Source: a virus
Length of the DNA: 50,409 nt
Strand: one strand, 5' to 3'
Virus record (IMG/VR): IMGVR_UViG_3300029266_002412
Coordinates: 1-50,409 of that record
In this document: positions 26,319 to 33,907 of the stretch, piece after piece
Position numbering within the stretch: position 1 is the stretch's first letter
How the letters are laid out: the number at the start of each line of letters is the position of its first letter
Notes under the pieces: model-generated
Database searches by the model: none
What the model saw: only the letters and a program-made list of their open reading frames with translations
What the model was told of the DNA's origin: nothing
Made by a program: the position numbers and the translations under genes

Positions 26319-27321
26319 AATGCTTTACTATCGATAAATATGTTTTTGTTATACCTTCTGCTGAATTCATTGCATCAGCAGGCAAATTGTAGTGCTGATA
26401 TAAATCATAAAAGTTTTTTGATTTTCCATTGTGTCTTGCAAGGTAGTCACCTTCTGCAATTATGTTTATGTGCTTGCTTAAATTATCACACCCTGTTACT
26501 TGCTGTATAAGATATAGATAGTTTTCAAATGCCATTGGTCTATCTTTACTTATTATAAAGTCTTTGCCCCAACCATTATCCATTAACAAAAGAGTAATAA
26601 ACATATCAGCAAAGTATTCATATCTCATATAGTCTTTTTCTATTTTAGGATCAAGCAGTACATCAAGTTTGCCATTTTCATTAAGTGGAGACAATGTATA
26701 AGGTATGTTGTTCTTACCACAATATACTTTTTCTGTTATCTTTCTTATCATAGATGAGTTGTCGAATGGTGCATCACCATAAATAAACACAGGTTTTATA
26801 ACCATCATTTTATCAATATCCATAGCCTGTTTTACAGCTAGTTCACCTGAGTATTTAGATAAACCATAAAGTGTTTTAGGATCTATTTTTGCAGTTTCAT
26901 CAAACTCACCATTGTTTTTCATGTACTCATCAGGATCAAATACTGCAGTAGTTGAAAAGTAAATAAGCTTACAGCCTACAGCGTTAGCTACGTTTATAAG
27001 ATTTTGAGTACTTACAATGTTAGAATTTACCGCCTCGTATGAAAAGTCATCACACTTATCTGTATTGACATAAGCAGCTGTATGTATTATAATGTCTTCT
27101 TCTGTTAGTTTTTTCGCTACAAGATCCAATACATCTGTATCAGTTACGTCAACCTCTTTGTCTTTTACAAGCTTTCCATTTAGATAGCTAAAGTCGTTTG
27201 TATATTTAGCTAGATCAGAATTGTCCATAATTTCAAATCTTTCTTGATTAGATTCTTTGATTGCTTTAATAATAGACGTTGCTAACATTCCACTTTCACC
27301 TGTTATAAATATTTTTCTCAT
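26257..27321 (-). CDS. RmlD-like NAD(P)-dependent sugar reductase/epimerase
   Basis: A 354-residue SDR: MRKIFITGESGMLATSIIKA is the GxxGxxG-type nucleotide loop; DIIIHTAAYVNTDKCD follows RmlD's N-AAYTxVDxAE; KLIYFSTTAVFDPDEY and KTLYGLSKYSGELAV give the S/T...YxxxK triad. VIKPVFIYGDAPFDNSSMI resembles the later RmlD segment. dTDP-4-dehydrorhamnose reductase acts on dTDP-4-keto-rhamnose; other family members act on GDP- or UDP-sugars. It is unusual here: it lies in the nucleotide block, away from the main sugar island. It is coupled to the kinase-like gene by ATGA and shares 62 bases with the ThyA-like gene. Confidence 0.8.
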   Translation of the reverse strand: MRKIFITGESGMLATSIIKAIKESNQERFEIMDNSDLAKYTNDFSYLNGKLVKDKEVDVTDTDVLDLVAKKLTEEDIIIHTAAYVNTDKCDDFSYEAVNSNIVSTQNLINVANAVGCKLIYFSTTAVFDPDEYMKNNGEFDETAKIDPKTLYGLSKYSGELAVKQAMDIDKMMVIKPVFIYGDAPFDNSSMIRKITEKVYCGKNNIPYTLSPLNENGKLDVLLDPKIEKDYMRYEYFADMFITLLLMDNGWGKDFIISKDRPMAFENYLYLIQQVTGCDNLSKHINIIAEGDYLARHNGKSKNFYDLYQHYNLPADAMNSAEGITKTYLSIVKHYEENNTENRKPAKLTRQFHI

Positions 27322-27740
27322 AATTTCTCTTGTATTTTTCCTGCTGATTGATTTATGTCATCAAGCGTAGTATCTATTCTATCTACTTTTATGTCGTATT
27401 CTATAACAGCTGTTTCAAGCACATCGTAAAAGACATCTCTATGTTTTTTCCAGTCTTTTATATCCAAATCCGCTTCATCGTGCTGTATAAATCTTTTCTT
27501 TACCAAGTCAAATGAACAGTCAATGAAATAAAATTCCTCACCTCTTTTGCTAGCATTTGACCATAGTTCAAAAAACAACTTTTCATTTATGTCTCTTTTA
27601 TATAACCTGCTATATGCTATCTGAGATAAAAAAGATCTTATATAAACCAGTGTGCTACCTTTTCCGTTTTTAACTACTTGTCTTCTTATCGAGTCTTTGC
27701 CTGTCTTATCAGGGCCGTCAATGTGTACTATCCTTCCCAT
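27318..27740 (-). CDS. Thymidylate kinase-like P-loop protein, short
   Basis: A 140-residue protein with GRIVHIDGPDKTGKDSIRRQ, a Walker A loop (GPDKTGKDS) of the deoxynucleoside-monophosphate kinase type, usual form GxDGxGKST. EFYFIDCSFDLVKKRFIQ resembles the Leu-D-x-x-x-xxAxxR stretch of thymidylate kinase, with part of the LID region lost. Typical TMP kinases are about 205-215 aa, so this is truncated or minimal. The neighbouring dUTPase, MazG-like fusion and thymidylate-synthase-like genes point to dTMP or a modified dNMP as substrate. It overlaps the upstream gene by 13 bases. Activity on a hypermodified nucleotide would be consistent but is speculative. Confidence 0.72.
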   Translation of the reverse strand: MGRIVHIDGPDKTGKDSIRRQVVKNGKGSTLVYIRSFLSQIAYSRLYKRDINEKLFFELWSNASKRGEEFYFIDCSFDLVKKRFIQHDEADLDIKDWKKHRDVFYDVLETAVIEYDIKVDRIDTTLDDINQSAGKIQEKL

Positions 27741-28081
27741 GTCGTCATCTCTTCTGTTATTCTTTTCAAATGATACACAGAAACTTTTCCAAATATCAAA
27801 GTCTTGTTGTATACAAGAATTTCATTTTCACTTTTTCTATGTAAATCAAATGCATCTTCTACTACAATATCTAGGCTTCCATAACCCGTGCTGTCTTCCA
27901 TAGGTATGCAGCATACAAATTCTCTTTCATAATCTTTTACTAACGAGTATGCCCAAACATCTCCTATAAAAGATTTTGTTTGTATCCTGTCTTTTACCAA
28001 AGATTCCCAGAATTTTATTTCTTGCTTTGCAGCTGGATTTTCATAGAAACAATAAGTTAATTTAATTTCCTGTACTACCAA
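27728..28081 (-). CDS. Unknown protein, 117 aa (TTG start)
   Basis: A 117-residue protein, VVQEIKLTYCFYENPAAKQE and FVCCIPMEDSTGYGSLDIVV, ending RITEEMTTWEG. The first codon is TTG at 28081; AGGAGG two bases upstream is also coding sequence of the dUTPase, and no ATG occurs until residue 61. It is alternately hydrophobic and acidic, with a likely alpha/beta fold; no motif is recognised. It lies between dUTPase and the TMP-kinase-like gene with 13-20 base overlaps on both sides, so it is surely translated in this operon. A nucleotide-metabolism accessory role is a guess. Confidence 0.6.
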   Translation of the reverse strand: MVVQEIKLTYCFYENPAAKQEIKFWESLVKDRIQTKSFIGDVWAYSLVKDYEREFVCCIPMEDSTGYGSLDIVVEDAFDLHRKSENEILVYNKTLIFGKVSVYHLKRITEEMTTWEG

Positions 28082-28523
28082 AGCCTCCTTCTCCTCTACT
28101 TGTTACATTAAGCTCATCAACTTCTTTAAATTCAAAGTTAGGTACAGGCATGACAATAATCTGACCTACTCTGTCACCTGGTGAGTATCTTTCTATATCT
28201 GTAGAACAACCTGATTTTTTAAATCTTAATTTTACAGGGCCTCTATATCCCGAATCAACTACACCAACGCAGTTAGCTAGCATCAAATCTGTTTTAGATA
28301 CAGAACTACGTGGGAATAAATAACCTACGTATCCTGCAGGTATTTCCATAGCAAGGCCTGTGTCGTACTCCATGTATCTAATTTCTTGAGATGTGAAACC
28401 TTCAGTTGGAGCTCCATACTTTACTGTCATTGATACTGCTGTTAAATCCATACCTGCATCGCCTAGTTTTGCGTATGTCGGTATAGTTGCTGTTGGGTCT
28501 AATTTTTTAATGTTAATTTTCAT
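28062..28523 (-). CDS. dut: Trimeric dUTPase
   Basis: A 153-residue dUTP pyrophosphatase with all five family motifs: GDAGMDLTAV (motif 1, near residue 21), YLFPRSSVSKTD (2), NCVGVVDSGYRGPVKLRF (3, with catalytic Asp and uracil-binding Tyr), YSPGDRVGQIIVMP (4) and the C-terminal GEGGFGSTG (5). The length and motif order are normal. It removes dUTP and supplies dUMP to thymidylate synthesis. It is encoded directly after the MazG/HAD fusion. Presence of an intact dUTPase argues against a uracil-containing genome. Confidence 0.95.
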   Translation of the reverse strand: MKINIKKLDPTATIPTYAKLGDAGMDLTAVSMTVKYGAPTEGFTSQEIRYMEYDTGLAMEIPAGYVGYLFPRSSVSKTDLMLANCVGVVDSGYRGPVKLRFKKSGCSTDIERYSPGDRVGQIIVMPVPNFEFKEVDELNVTSRGEGGFGSTGN

Positions 28524-29451
28524 TGTGAACTACCTCTATTATATTACCGTTAATTATTTTAATTCCTTCGTTTAGTTTTCTATCAAGTGTTTTCTGTGAG
28601 TATATACCTAGATTCTTTCTAAGATATACCTTGAATCCACTATCGTGTAACTTGTTTGCATTTTGAATATCATCATCTATACAGAAAGCTACCTGATCTG
28701 TATTAAAATTATTGATTATATACTTTTCTTTCTCCTCATCGAATACGATTGCATCATAGCATATGTCATTATCTTTAAGCCACTTTAAAGTATCTGAATA
28801 TATTCTAAAGTATTTTTTGTAAGGTCTTGCAGTTAACAACACAACACTATATTTTTCACATGTTCGTTTCATAAAAGATTCTACACCTGATAATACTTTT
28901 AGCTTAGCTTTTACTCCACATGTTCTGTATTCTGCTTTTATTCTGTACTGCTCTTTCTTATCTACTTTTTCTTTAAACTGCTTAAGCGAATCGTATCCTG
29001 CCCATTCAAGGAAACCACCAGGCCAGTCAGCAAGTACACCATCAATATCTATAAATGCTATTTTTTTATCTGACGCCTTGATAGAATCCATAACATCTTC
29101 CTGTTTAAATTTAGCTTCGACAACGTTTGACTTGTCAATAAACTTTTCATATAATTGATCTACAGAAAAACCGTTTAGTTGTATAATGCCAAACAAGTAT
29201 TTTAGCACATCAACACATTCTTCTAATACATTGTCATTAACATCTTCTGTATTTTTTGATGTGTGCATCTTCCAATCTATCTCATCAAGTACTTCATATA
29301 CCTCTTTAGACAGTGCTAGAACGTACTCTTTGTTCCATTTAATTCTTAGTTCTTTGTTATTACGGACTTCATTAACGGATAATCCTTGTTTTTCAAAAAA
29401 CTTTTCTGTGAATTCTTCTTGTATCTTAAATATTTCTTTTAATTTATCCAT
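28513..29451 (-). CDS. MazG/dimeric-dUTPase-like domain fused to HAD 5'-nucleotidase-like domain
   Basis: A 312-residue two-domain protein. Residues 1-115 are all-helical and contain NKEYVLALSKEVYEVLDEIDW and NVLEECVDVLKYLFGIIQLNG; the E-x3-E...E-E-x-x-D pattern is the metal-binding signature of MazG/dimeric dUTPases. Residues 130-290 are a HAD domain: KIAFIDIDGVLADWPGGFLE (catalytic DxD), KYSVVLLTARPYKKY (motif II Thr) and IVFDEEKEKYI...FCIDDDIQNA (motif IV DD). The first domain would remove pyrophosphate from a dNTP, the second a phosphate from a dNMP. This points to nucleotide-pool remodelling such as removing a normal base nucleotide. It overlaps dUTPase by 11 bases. Confidence 0.83.
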   Translation of the reverse strand: MDKLKEIFKIQEEFTEKFFEKQGLSVNEVRNNKELRIKWNKEYVLALSKEVYEVLDEIDWKMHTSKNTEDVNDNVLEECVDVLKYLFGIIQLNGFSVDQLYEKFIDKSNVVEAKFKQEDVMDSIKASDKKIAFIDIDGVLADWPGGFLEWAGYDSLKQFKEKVDKKEQYRIKAEYRTCGVKAKLKVLSGVESFMKRTCEKYSVVLLTARPYKKYFRIYSDTLKWLKDNDICYDAIVFDEEKEKYIINNFNTDQVAFCIDDDIQNANKLHDSGFKVYLRKNLGIYSQKTLDRKLNEGIKIINGNIIEVVHNEN

Positions 29452-30394
29452 TGGTTTCCCATTTTTTTACTTTATCTAATACTTCGTTTGCCTTAACCTT
29501 ATGGCTCCACTCTGCAAATCTACCTAGCATTGTTATGCCACACATAGATTCTATATCTTCACTGTTTGTTATTTGTATAGGTATATCTTCGAATTTCATA
29601 TCTATTTTGTTACCTTGTATGCTATCACCCTCAATAGGTTCTACAGATTCGTACACCATATAGTCTCTAAAATAAGTACACCTAGTCCAGTCAGCATCAA
29701 TAGAGTATATGTAGTCATAAAATGTAGAAGGGTGGCCAGTATTCATTGCATCGTTAACTGAAAATCCATATTCGCATTTGTAAAAGCTTTTCTTAGAAGT
29801 GCTAAGATCTATCTTATACTTTTCACACTCTGCTTTTATCTGAGGTGATACTTTCTTTAATATGTTTAGGTTGAGTGTATTTATAATGCTGCCGTATTCA
29901 GATGATGTATCATTTGCAAATTCTATTCTCATCATTTCTGTATCTATAGATTTTACTGACGTTCTTACAAGCTGGCCTCTGTCTTCTATTATTCTTAAAA
30001 GTTTAATAAAAAAAGTCTTATAACTATCTTCACCAAACTCTCCAAATTCTACATGTGCAATCTCAGTCTTACCTTCTGAAAGATGACTGCCTTCACTTGA
30101 TTTACCTCGTGTCTTAAGACTATATTGTTTTTTGAAATTATCATCAGGAGTATCATATACACCATTTTTGTCATGATATCCTATAATGCAATGTTCTACT
30201 TTTATCTCAAAGTCATTCATTACTTCCTTAACAAACCACTTCATATCTGATGTTGCTTGTAATAATCTTGGGCCTGGTATGAATGGCATATTTAATTGAC
30301 CTAAAGGTTTTTCATCTATAACCTTGTAGTCCTTATTGTAATATGCAGCTATCAATCCTGCAGGGCCTGCTCCTAATATATAATTCTGTTTCAT
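29444..30394 (-). CDS. FAD-dependent oxidoreductase-like protein
   Basis: A 316-residue protein starting MKQNYILGAGPAGLIAAYYN, the GxGxxG dinucleotide-binding loop of FAD/NAD oxidoreductases, then YKVIDEKPLGQL with the acidic end of strand beta-2. SYKTFFIKLLRIIEDRGQLV and SSEYGSIINTLNLNILKKV look like the second FAD-contact region of the UDP-galactopyranose-mutase/amine-oxidase-like clade. It is shorter than those enzymes (about 370-450) and no substrate motif is recognisable. A promoter-like element immediately upstream shows it opens the nucleotide-metabolism transcript. A role in base or sugar modification is possible from context. Position before the MazG/HAD fusion is the only functional clue. 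Confidence 0.7.
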   Translation of the reverse strand: MKQNYILGAGPAGLIAAYYNKDYKVIDEKPLGQLNMPFIPGPRLLQATSDMKWFVKEVMNDFEIKVEHCIIGYHDKNGVYDTPDDNFKKQYSLKTRGKSSEGSHLSEGKTEIAHVEFGEFGEDSYKTFFIKLLRIIEDRGQLVRTSVKSIDTEMMRIEFANDTSSEYGSIINTLNLNILKKVSPQIKAECEKYKIDLSTSKKSFYKCEYGFSVNDAMNTGHPSTFYDYIYSIDADWTRCTYFRDYMVYESVEPIEGDSIQGNKIDMKFEDIPIQITNSEDIESMCGITMLGRFAEWSHKVKANEVLDKVKKWETNG

Positions 30395-30415
30395 CTGTAA
30401 CCTTTTTATTTATAT

Positions 30416-30441
30416 CTAATATAACAAATTTTTCTGACATA
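30416..30441 (-). promoter_or_regulatory. Shared phage promoter-like element (site E)
   Basis: Minus strand reads GTATGTCAGAAAAATTTG then TTATATTAG, one of the best matches to the consensus. A T4-late-like TATAAATA lies just downstream, and AAGG-type ribosome binding bases precede the ATG at 30394. Confidence 0.6.
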
Positions 30442-30447
30442 CAACTA

Positions 30448-30633
30448 CTATTTCTTATTTTTATATGCACAATGTTTACAATTGTTATTACAACAATGTC
30501 CTCTACGCTTGTGGTATATTTCAGTCATCACCATTTTACCTTGATCCCAATAAAATTCATCTGATTTTAGTTTTGGCTTTTTGAATTCTCGGTAAAATAA
30601 TTTTTGGATCCAATCATCTTTAATTAACTTCAC
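30448..30633 (-). CDS. DUF5522-like Cys-rich small protein
   Basis: The C-terminal half, GKMVMTEIYHKRRGHCCNNN then CKHCAYKNKK, is the DUF5522 signature (family form: ...GxxVFTxxYHlxRGyCCgxgCrHCPY). I use a GTG start at 30633, preceded by GGAGGT four bases upstream, which overlaps the ribonucleotide reductase stop by 14 bases; an ATG at 30681 would add 16 residues inside that gene. The four or five cysteines (CC...C..C) probably bind zinc. The family is common in Bacteroidota and Proteobacteria and has no known function. Following the ribonucleotide reductase, it could be an accessory to it. Confidence 0.78.
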   Translation of the reverse strand: MKLIKDDWIQKLFYREFKKPKLKSDEFYWDQGKMVMTEIYHKRRGHCCNNNCKHCAYKNKK

Positions 30634-32479
30634 AGCTACCTCCAGCACAAGCCAATTCACCTGACAAGTTAGTGTTGTCATCTATCTCGATAACATTTGA
30701 TAAATCTACATCTGTCAGCACCTTCATCATTTCGTTGTATTTTTCTTCTGTAATATCTTCAAATGGTGCTTGAGTATATGTACCGCCGTCATAAGGCAGC
30801 ACTGATAAACCGTTGTAATAATTCCTGTTTTCCCACATCCAATTCCCTGCGTTGTCCCATTCGTTTTCTTTCAAGCTAATAGTTGCAGATACATTGTGAG
30901 TATTAGATCCGTTTCTGTGGCCTGGTGTAACCCATTCAGTTGCAACTTTCTTAACTCTTTCCAATGTGTCAAAGGGAGATTCTGTTCTAAGTATAGATCC
31001 TGCTGGTGATTTCTGAGGTATTTGAATTACTGCAGTATCATGTGGTCTGAAATATTCATCTTCAACTAAAGCAGGGTGATTGTCTTTTAAGTAATTATAA
31101 ATAGATTCGTTTTTACCAACTCTTATACGTCTGATATAATAATCGTTATGCCATGCATGTATACCCGAGCTTGTACCAAGTACTAATGATGTTGTACCTG
31201 CAGGCTTTACTGTAGTTGTTCGTGCTGATTTATTTATTCCTATTATTTTTGCTATTCTTGTATTTTCTCTTTTAACTATGCTTGCAGCTTTTTTCATATC
31301 ATATCCTAAAACTGTTCCACTTCCAATACCTGTCATCGAAACGCCAATAAGTGCATCCTTCTCTGTTGTTTCTCTCCAAACATCTCTTAAATAATGGAAG
31401 TCTGTATATCCAGCTTGAAGCGTGCCTACAAATGATGCAGCTTTAACTCTTTCATTTAAGTCTTCTTGATCTTCTATATTAGAGACGTTAACTTCACAAA
31501 GATTGCAGAACTGATTTGGTCTTAATGCTATTTCACAACAAGGATTTGTTCCCCAATCTTTATCGTTGTTCAAGTATATACCAGGCTCACCAGCACCAGA
31601 CAGCTCAACTCGTTTCCAAAGATCCATAAAAAATGATTGAGTTATTTTGTGTCTCATTAAGCATGCTGAATTGTTTGCTCTACCTCTTTGTGGATTTAAC
31701 TCCCACCAATTACCTGCTTTACACGATATCATTGCATCATCATCTGCATTGAACAAAGAAATTAATGCTGCTCGCCTAATACCACCTGCTAATACAGCAT
31801 CAGCTATATGGCATATAATATCATGAGCTTCTAATGTTGTAAGTCTTTCACCTGTTTCTTTTGAATCTAGCATACCTGTAAGTTTTAGAATGCATTCTTT
31901 TAGCGGCTGTGGGCCTGGAGCTTTACCACCTGATGTTACTAACATTGCACCTTTAGGTCTTACGTCTGAATAGTCGAATATTACTCTACTACCTCCACCA
32001 TTCATATATGATTTCATAAGAACTTTGATTGCATCAGCCCAACCTTCAATAGAATCGCCAATTAAAAACCTTCTTTTTCTTTTTGGATACGGCTTTTGTA
32101 TTACAGGAAGTTTTGCAACGTGATGACGCTGCACAGAATATCCAACTCCGGTACCACCTAACAATAAAAACATAGTCTCACTAAACGCATCAATGCAATC
32201 AATAGGAAGATATGCACAATTATAAATTCTATTAGGAGATATTTCTATAGGCTTTCCTCCAAACTGCAAGCTACGCATAGATGGTAATATTTTCTTATCA
32301 TATACAAATTTATAATTTTCTTCTATCTCATCAGCCAACATAGGAAATTTCTTCTTATGCATTTCTTTATTTCTTGTGACAAGCTCTTCCCACGTTTCTC
32401 TTCTGTTTAACTCTGGTACATATTTTGCGTACTTCATGTAAACTGTAATTTCTGATAGTATTTGATTTGATATTTCCAT
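30620..32479 (-). CDS. nrdJ: Class II (adenosylcobalamin-dependent) ribonucleotide reductase
   Basis: A 619-residue protein with SPNRIYNCAYLPIDCIDAF (first redox Cys), FLLLGGTGVGYSVQRHHV, TNPCCEIALRPNQFCNLCE (the NPCxE radical/catalytic Cys-Glu motif) and KPAGTTSLVLGTSSGIHAWH (PxGTxSxxxG phosphate-binding loop). The tail ends LACAGGSCEVN, the C-x4-C shuttle pair typical of monomeric RTPR-type NrdJ. The RTPR enzyme of Lactobacillus is about 739 aa, so this is shortened but complete in motifs. It reduces ribonucleotides to deoxyribonucleotides and requires host adenosylcobalamin. It lies directly downstream of the helicase gene and a near-perfect palindrome. Confidence 0.92.
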   Translation of the reverse strand: MEISNQILSEITVYMKYAKYVPELNRRETWEELVTRNKEMHKKKFPMLADEIEENYKFVYDKKILPSMRSLQFGGKPIEISPNRIYNCAYLPIDCIDAFSETMFLLLGGTGVGYSVQRHHVAKLPVIQKPYPKRKRRFLIGDSIEGWADAIKVLMKSYMNGGGSRVIFDYSDVRPKGAMLVTSGGKAPGPQPLKECILKLTGMLDSKETGERLTTLEAHDIICHIADAVLAGGIRRAALISLFNADDDAMISCKAGNWWELNPQRGRANNSACLMRHKITQSFFMDLWKRVELSGAGEPGIYLNNDKDWGTNPCCEIALRPNQFCNLCEVNVSNIEDQEDLNERVKAASFVGTLQAGYTDFHYLRDVWRETTEKDALIGVSMTGIGSGTVLGYDMKKAASIVKRENTRIAKIIGINKSARTTTVKPAGTTSLVLGTSSGIHAWHNDYYIRRIRVGKNESIYNYLKDNHPALVEDEYFRPHDTAVIQIPQKSPAGSILRTESPFDTLERVKKVATEWVTPGHRNGSNTHNVSATISLKENEWDNAGNWMWENRNYYNGLSVLPYDGGTYTQAPFEDITEEKYNEMMKVLTDVDLSNVIEIDDNTNLSGELACAGGSCEVN

Positions 32480-32522
32480 TTTTCCCTTTATTTAATTATT
32501 CTGTTGTGATCTGACTTAAATC

Positions 32523-32539
32523 GCCAACCAGTGGTTGGC
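32523..32539. promoter_or_regulatory. Perfect 17-bp inverted repeat (operator or hairpin)
   Basis: GCCAACCAGTGGTTGGC consists of two 8-base arms around a single central G, located between the stop of the DnaB-like gene and the nrdJ start. As RNA it folds into a 7-bp GC-rich hairpin with a three-base loop, but no U-run follows on the transcribed strand, so an operator or RNA-processing signal is as likely as a terminator. Confidence 0.55.
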
Positions 32540-32557
32540 ATAGCTAATATAAATATA

Positions 32558-33907
32558 TTAGTCGTCAAGTTCTTCGAACCTCTTTTTCATTTCTTTTCGC
32601 AAATATTCTTGATGATTACTCATTTGAGTTGTTAACTCTTTACCTGTAACAGAGCTTTCATCAAATATGTTAAAGCTACCGTTATTTGTATCTATCTGAC
32701 TTGGGAAAGTTATTCCATCAGGTCCAAATCTATTTTTAATAACATGTATTCTACCAGTGCCGCCTACTTTATCTTCTATCTTTCTAGATAGTGACATTAC
32801 AAAATCAGCTGTCATTATCTTTGAATATGATTCTGCAATCTTGTCTGCTTGAATTACGTCTTCTTGCAATGCTGATCTGTTTGCTTGTGATGCTGTCCAT
32901 ACCGGCACATCTAATGTACCTGCTAGACCTCTAAGTTCTTCATAAATGTTACCTAGCTCTAGTCTATAATCCTTCTGACCGCCGTTGCCTCTTAATAAAT
33001 CTGCATAATCCAATATGATCATATCAGGTTCTTTACCTAGCATCCTGTATCTTTCGACGTGTGAAGCTATTGTAGATATTGCAGCTGTTTTAGTTGGGTA
33101 ATACTTTACAATAAGGTTTCCTGGTATCTTTTCAACTGTTTCTTTTACTGCATCTATATTATATTTAAGTTCTTGATTTGCAATACCTGTTATAACTGAA
33201 TCGTATCTTAATCCTACGTAAGCTTCGTTTAGCTCTAAAGTATAGTGAAGTACATTTTTACCTTGCTTGATAACATTTGCTCCTAAGTTAACTAATAAAA
33301 ATGATTTACCAATACCTGCCGGTGCAACAACAACTCCTAGCTCACCTTTACCTAAACCACCATCCATTAAGTTATCTATAACATCCCAACCTGTTGGCAA
33401 TATATGACGAGTAGCTTGATTATATCTATCATCTACCATTGCAACGTAATCATGACCTACATTTCTTTCAGTACCTGCAGTCATTGCTGCATCTATCTTA
33501 GCTTTTATAGCGTCGTATTTTCCTGCACTTAATAGTTCTACTGAATCCATAATGGCATGTTTTAACACTTTGTTTTTACAAAAGTCAAGTGTCTGCTCCA
33601 TTACAAATTCTAGATCTTGTGAGTCAACGTACTTAAATGTGTCTTTTACATTTGCAATGATGCTTTTCTTATATACATCATCAGTTATCTGTGATATCTT
33701 TACTTTAAGAACCTCAGCTGTTGGCTGTGTTTTATATTTTCTAAAATAGTCTTTTATAACAGTTACCAAAAACTGGTTAGATTCATTTTCAAAATATTCA
33801 GGTTCAAGTATATCATCTATTTGCTGAAGGAATTCTTTGTTTTTCAACAAACATGTTATAATTTTTATTTGGAAGGTGTAACCAAACTCGCTTAATCTAT
33901 CACTCAT
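32558..33907 (-). CDS. DnaB/gp41-like replicative DNA helicase
   Basis: A 449-residue helicase. The N-terminal 150 residues form a helical domain (FQIKIITCLLKNKEFLQQID); residues 170-420 are RecA-like. GVVVAPAGIGKSFLLVNLGA at about 191-210 is the Walker A loop; VLHYTLELNEAYVGLRYD is motif 1a; EPDMIILDYADLLRG is Walker B; VWTASQANRSALQED is the H3-like motif with SQ-x-NR, and IHVIKNRFGPDGITFP is H4. It unwinds DNA at the fork, in partnership with DnaE here. It overlaps the 5'-3' exonuclease gene by four bases. No primase domain is fused and none was found in the window. Confidence 0.92.
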   Translation of the reverse strand: MSDRLSEFGYTFQIKIITCLLKNKEFLQQIDDILEPEYFENESNQFLVTVIKDYFRKYKTQPTAEVLKVKISQITDDVYKKSIIANVKDTFKYVDSQDLEFVMEQTLDFCKNKVLKHAIMDSVELLSAGKYDAIKAKIDAAMTAGTERNVGHDYVAMVDDRYNQATRHILPTGWDVIDNLMDGGLGKGELGVVVAPAGIGKSFLLVNLGANVIKQGKNVLHYTLELNEAYVGLRYDSVITGIANQELKYNIDAVKETVEKIPGNLIVKYYPTKTAAISTIASHVERYRMLGKEPDMIILDYADLLRGNGGQKDYRLELGNIYEELRGLAGTLDVPVWTASQANRSALQEDVIQADKIAESYSKIMTADFVMSLSRKIEDKVGGTGRIHVIKNRFGPDGITFPSQIDTNNGSFNIFDESSVTGKELTTQMSNHQEYLRKEMKKRFEELDD

